Shown: one piece after another, positions 54,781 through 54,993 of the stretch
How the letters are laid out: each line of letters begins with the position of its first letter
Numbering within the stretch: the first letter of the stretch is position 1
Assembly (NCBI RefSeq): GCF_900114545.1
Contig: NZ_FOTI01000014.1
Span: 11,098 to 66,090, forward strand
DNA from: Halanaerobium salsuginis
GTDB taxonomy: Bacteria; Bacillota; Halanaerobiia; Halanaerobiales; Halanaerobiaceae
DNA: 54,993 nt
Direction: 5' to 3'
Made by a program: the position numbers and the translations under genes
The notes under the pieces: model-generated
Databases searched by the model: none
What the model saw: the letters and a program-made list of their open reading frames with translations, nothing else
What the model was told of the DNA's origin: nothing

Positions 54781-54993
54781 GCATAATAATCTTATCACAG
54801 ATTTAATGGATTTACCAGACCTAGTTGCAACAGATTTAATTAAAACGGAGGAATATTTAGTTTTTGTAGCTGACTATAAAATAGATCATGTTAAATGTCC
54901 TGTCTGCGGCAAAAAAGCAGAAAAGATTCATGATAGAAAAACTCAAATGATTCAGGATACTTCTCTTCGAGATAAAAAAACAGTTATTAGACT
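54723..54993 (+). mobile_element. ISL3-family insertion sequence, left end, truncated by the window
   Basis: The transposase start is of the ISL3 type. GGCTCCGTTGAA at 54723 resembles the GGCTC opening of ISL3-family terminal repeats, so the left end is placed there with low certainty; it could be as far left as 54630, where the LevR frame breaks. The 90 bases from 54630 to 54722 fit neither protein. The right end and target duplication are outside the window. Confidence 0.65.
54779..54993 (+). CDS. ISL3-family transposase, N-terminal part
   Basis: The first 71 codons give MHNNLITDLMDLPDLVATD and then the N-terminal zinc finger KCPVCGKKAEKIHDRK, followed by QMIQDTSLRDKKTVIR. The CPxCG finger plus IHDRK and LRDK are typical of ISL3 transposases. 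AAAGGAG lies 8 bases before the ATG. The catalytic DDE part lies beyond the window edge, so it cannot be said whether the element is intact. Confidence 0.85.
   Translation, partial: MHNNLITDLMDLPDLVATDLIKTEEYLVFVADYKIDHVKCPVCGKKAEKIHDRKTQMIQDTSLRDKKTVIR

Overview
This 55 kb window comes from a low-GC (roughly 30-35 %), strictly fermentative bacterium that is Firmicute-like in its genes but has an outer membrane. The evidence for the membrane type is an ExbB-ExbD-TonB system, a TonB-dependent receptor and two small beta-barrel proteins ending in phenylalanine. The nif genes are clostridial in type (split homocitrate synthase, NifI1/NifI2, NifD with the clostridial insertion). Together with an [FeFe]-hydrogenase maturase and sugar PTS genes, this points to a diderm Firmicute such as the Halanaerobiales. 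The genus is an inference. Almost every gene is on the minus strand. Many start codons are TTG or GTG, with a strong Shine-Dalgarno sequence (SD) deciding the start.

Region 1 (1-14.0 kb) is a complete Mo-nitrogenase cluster. Read on the minus strand the order is nifV-alpha, nifH, nifI1, nifI2, nifD, nifK, nifE, nifN, nifB, a thioredoxin-like [2Fe-2S] ferredoxin, modA, modB, nifV-omega. The two halves of homocitrate synthase stand at opposite ends of the cluster. The fragment at 1-129 is the end of a convergent PII gene.

Region 2 (14-24.5 kb) holds a five-gene branched-chain amino-acid-type ABC transporter (livG-F-H-M-K), an AraC-type response regulator without its kinase, a MetE C-domain-like methyltransferase, two tandem outer-membrane barrels and a diguanylate cyclase. 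Region 3 (24.6-28.9 kb) is an iron-type uptake operon, exbB-exbD-tonB-receptor, behind a consensus promoter with a Fur-like box. Region 4 (28.9-34.4 kb) has hydF coupled to an aspartase gene, then an SDR protein with an altered active site, a HAD phosphatase, a NUDIX hydrolase and a YkvA-like protein.

Region 5 (34.6-41.6 kb) is a D-allose operon (alsB-alsA-alsC-rpiB-alsE-alsK) with a LacI-type regulator and a pair of identical cre/LacI-like sites. Region 6 (41.7-45.8 kb) has a Gfo/Idh/MocA dehydrogenase, a nitroreductase followed by a decayed flavoprotein gene, a divergent TetR regulator, and an anaerobic sulfatase-maturase-like radical SAM protein. Region 7 (45.9-55 kb) is a beta-glucoside PTS region: HPr, EIIB, EIIC, EIIA, GH4 and GH1 in one run, and a second GH1 gene. 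Both transcription units have near-identical sigma-54 -24/-12 elements. The LevR-type sigma-54 activator next to them has lost its N-terminal half at the edge of an ISL3-family insertion sequence, whose transposase runs off the window.

The most interesting points are the separated NifV halves, a terminator-like long stem between nifK and nifE, an unusual internal extension in NifE, the PTS operon whose sigma-54 activator is broken by an IS, and the IS hairpin that covers the transposase start.
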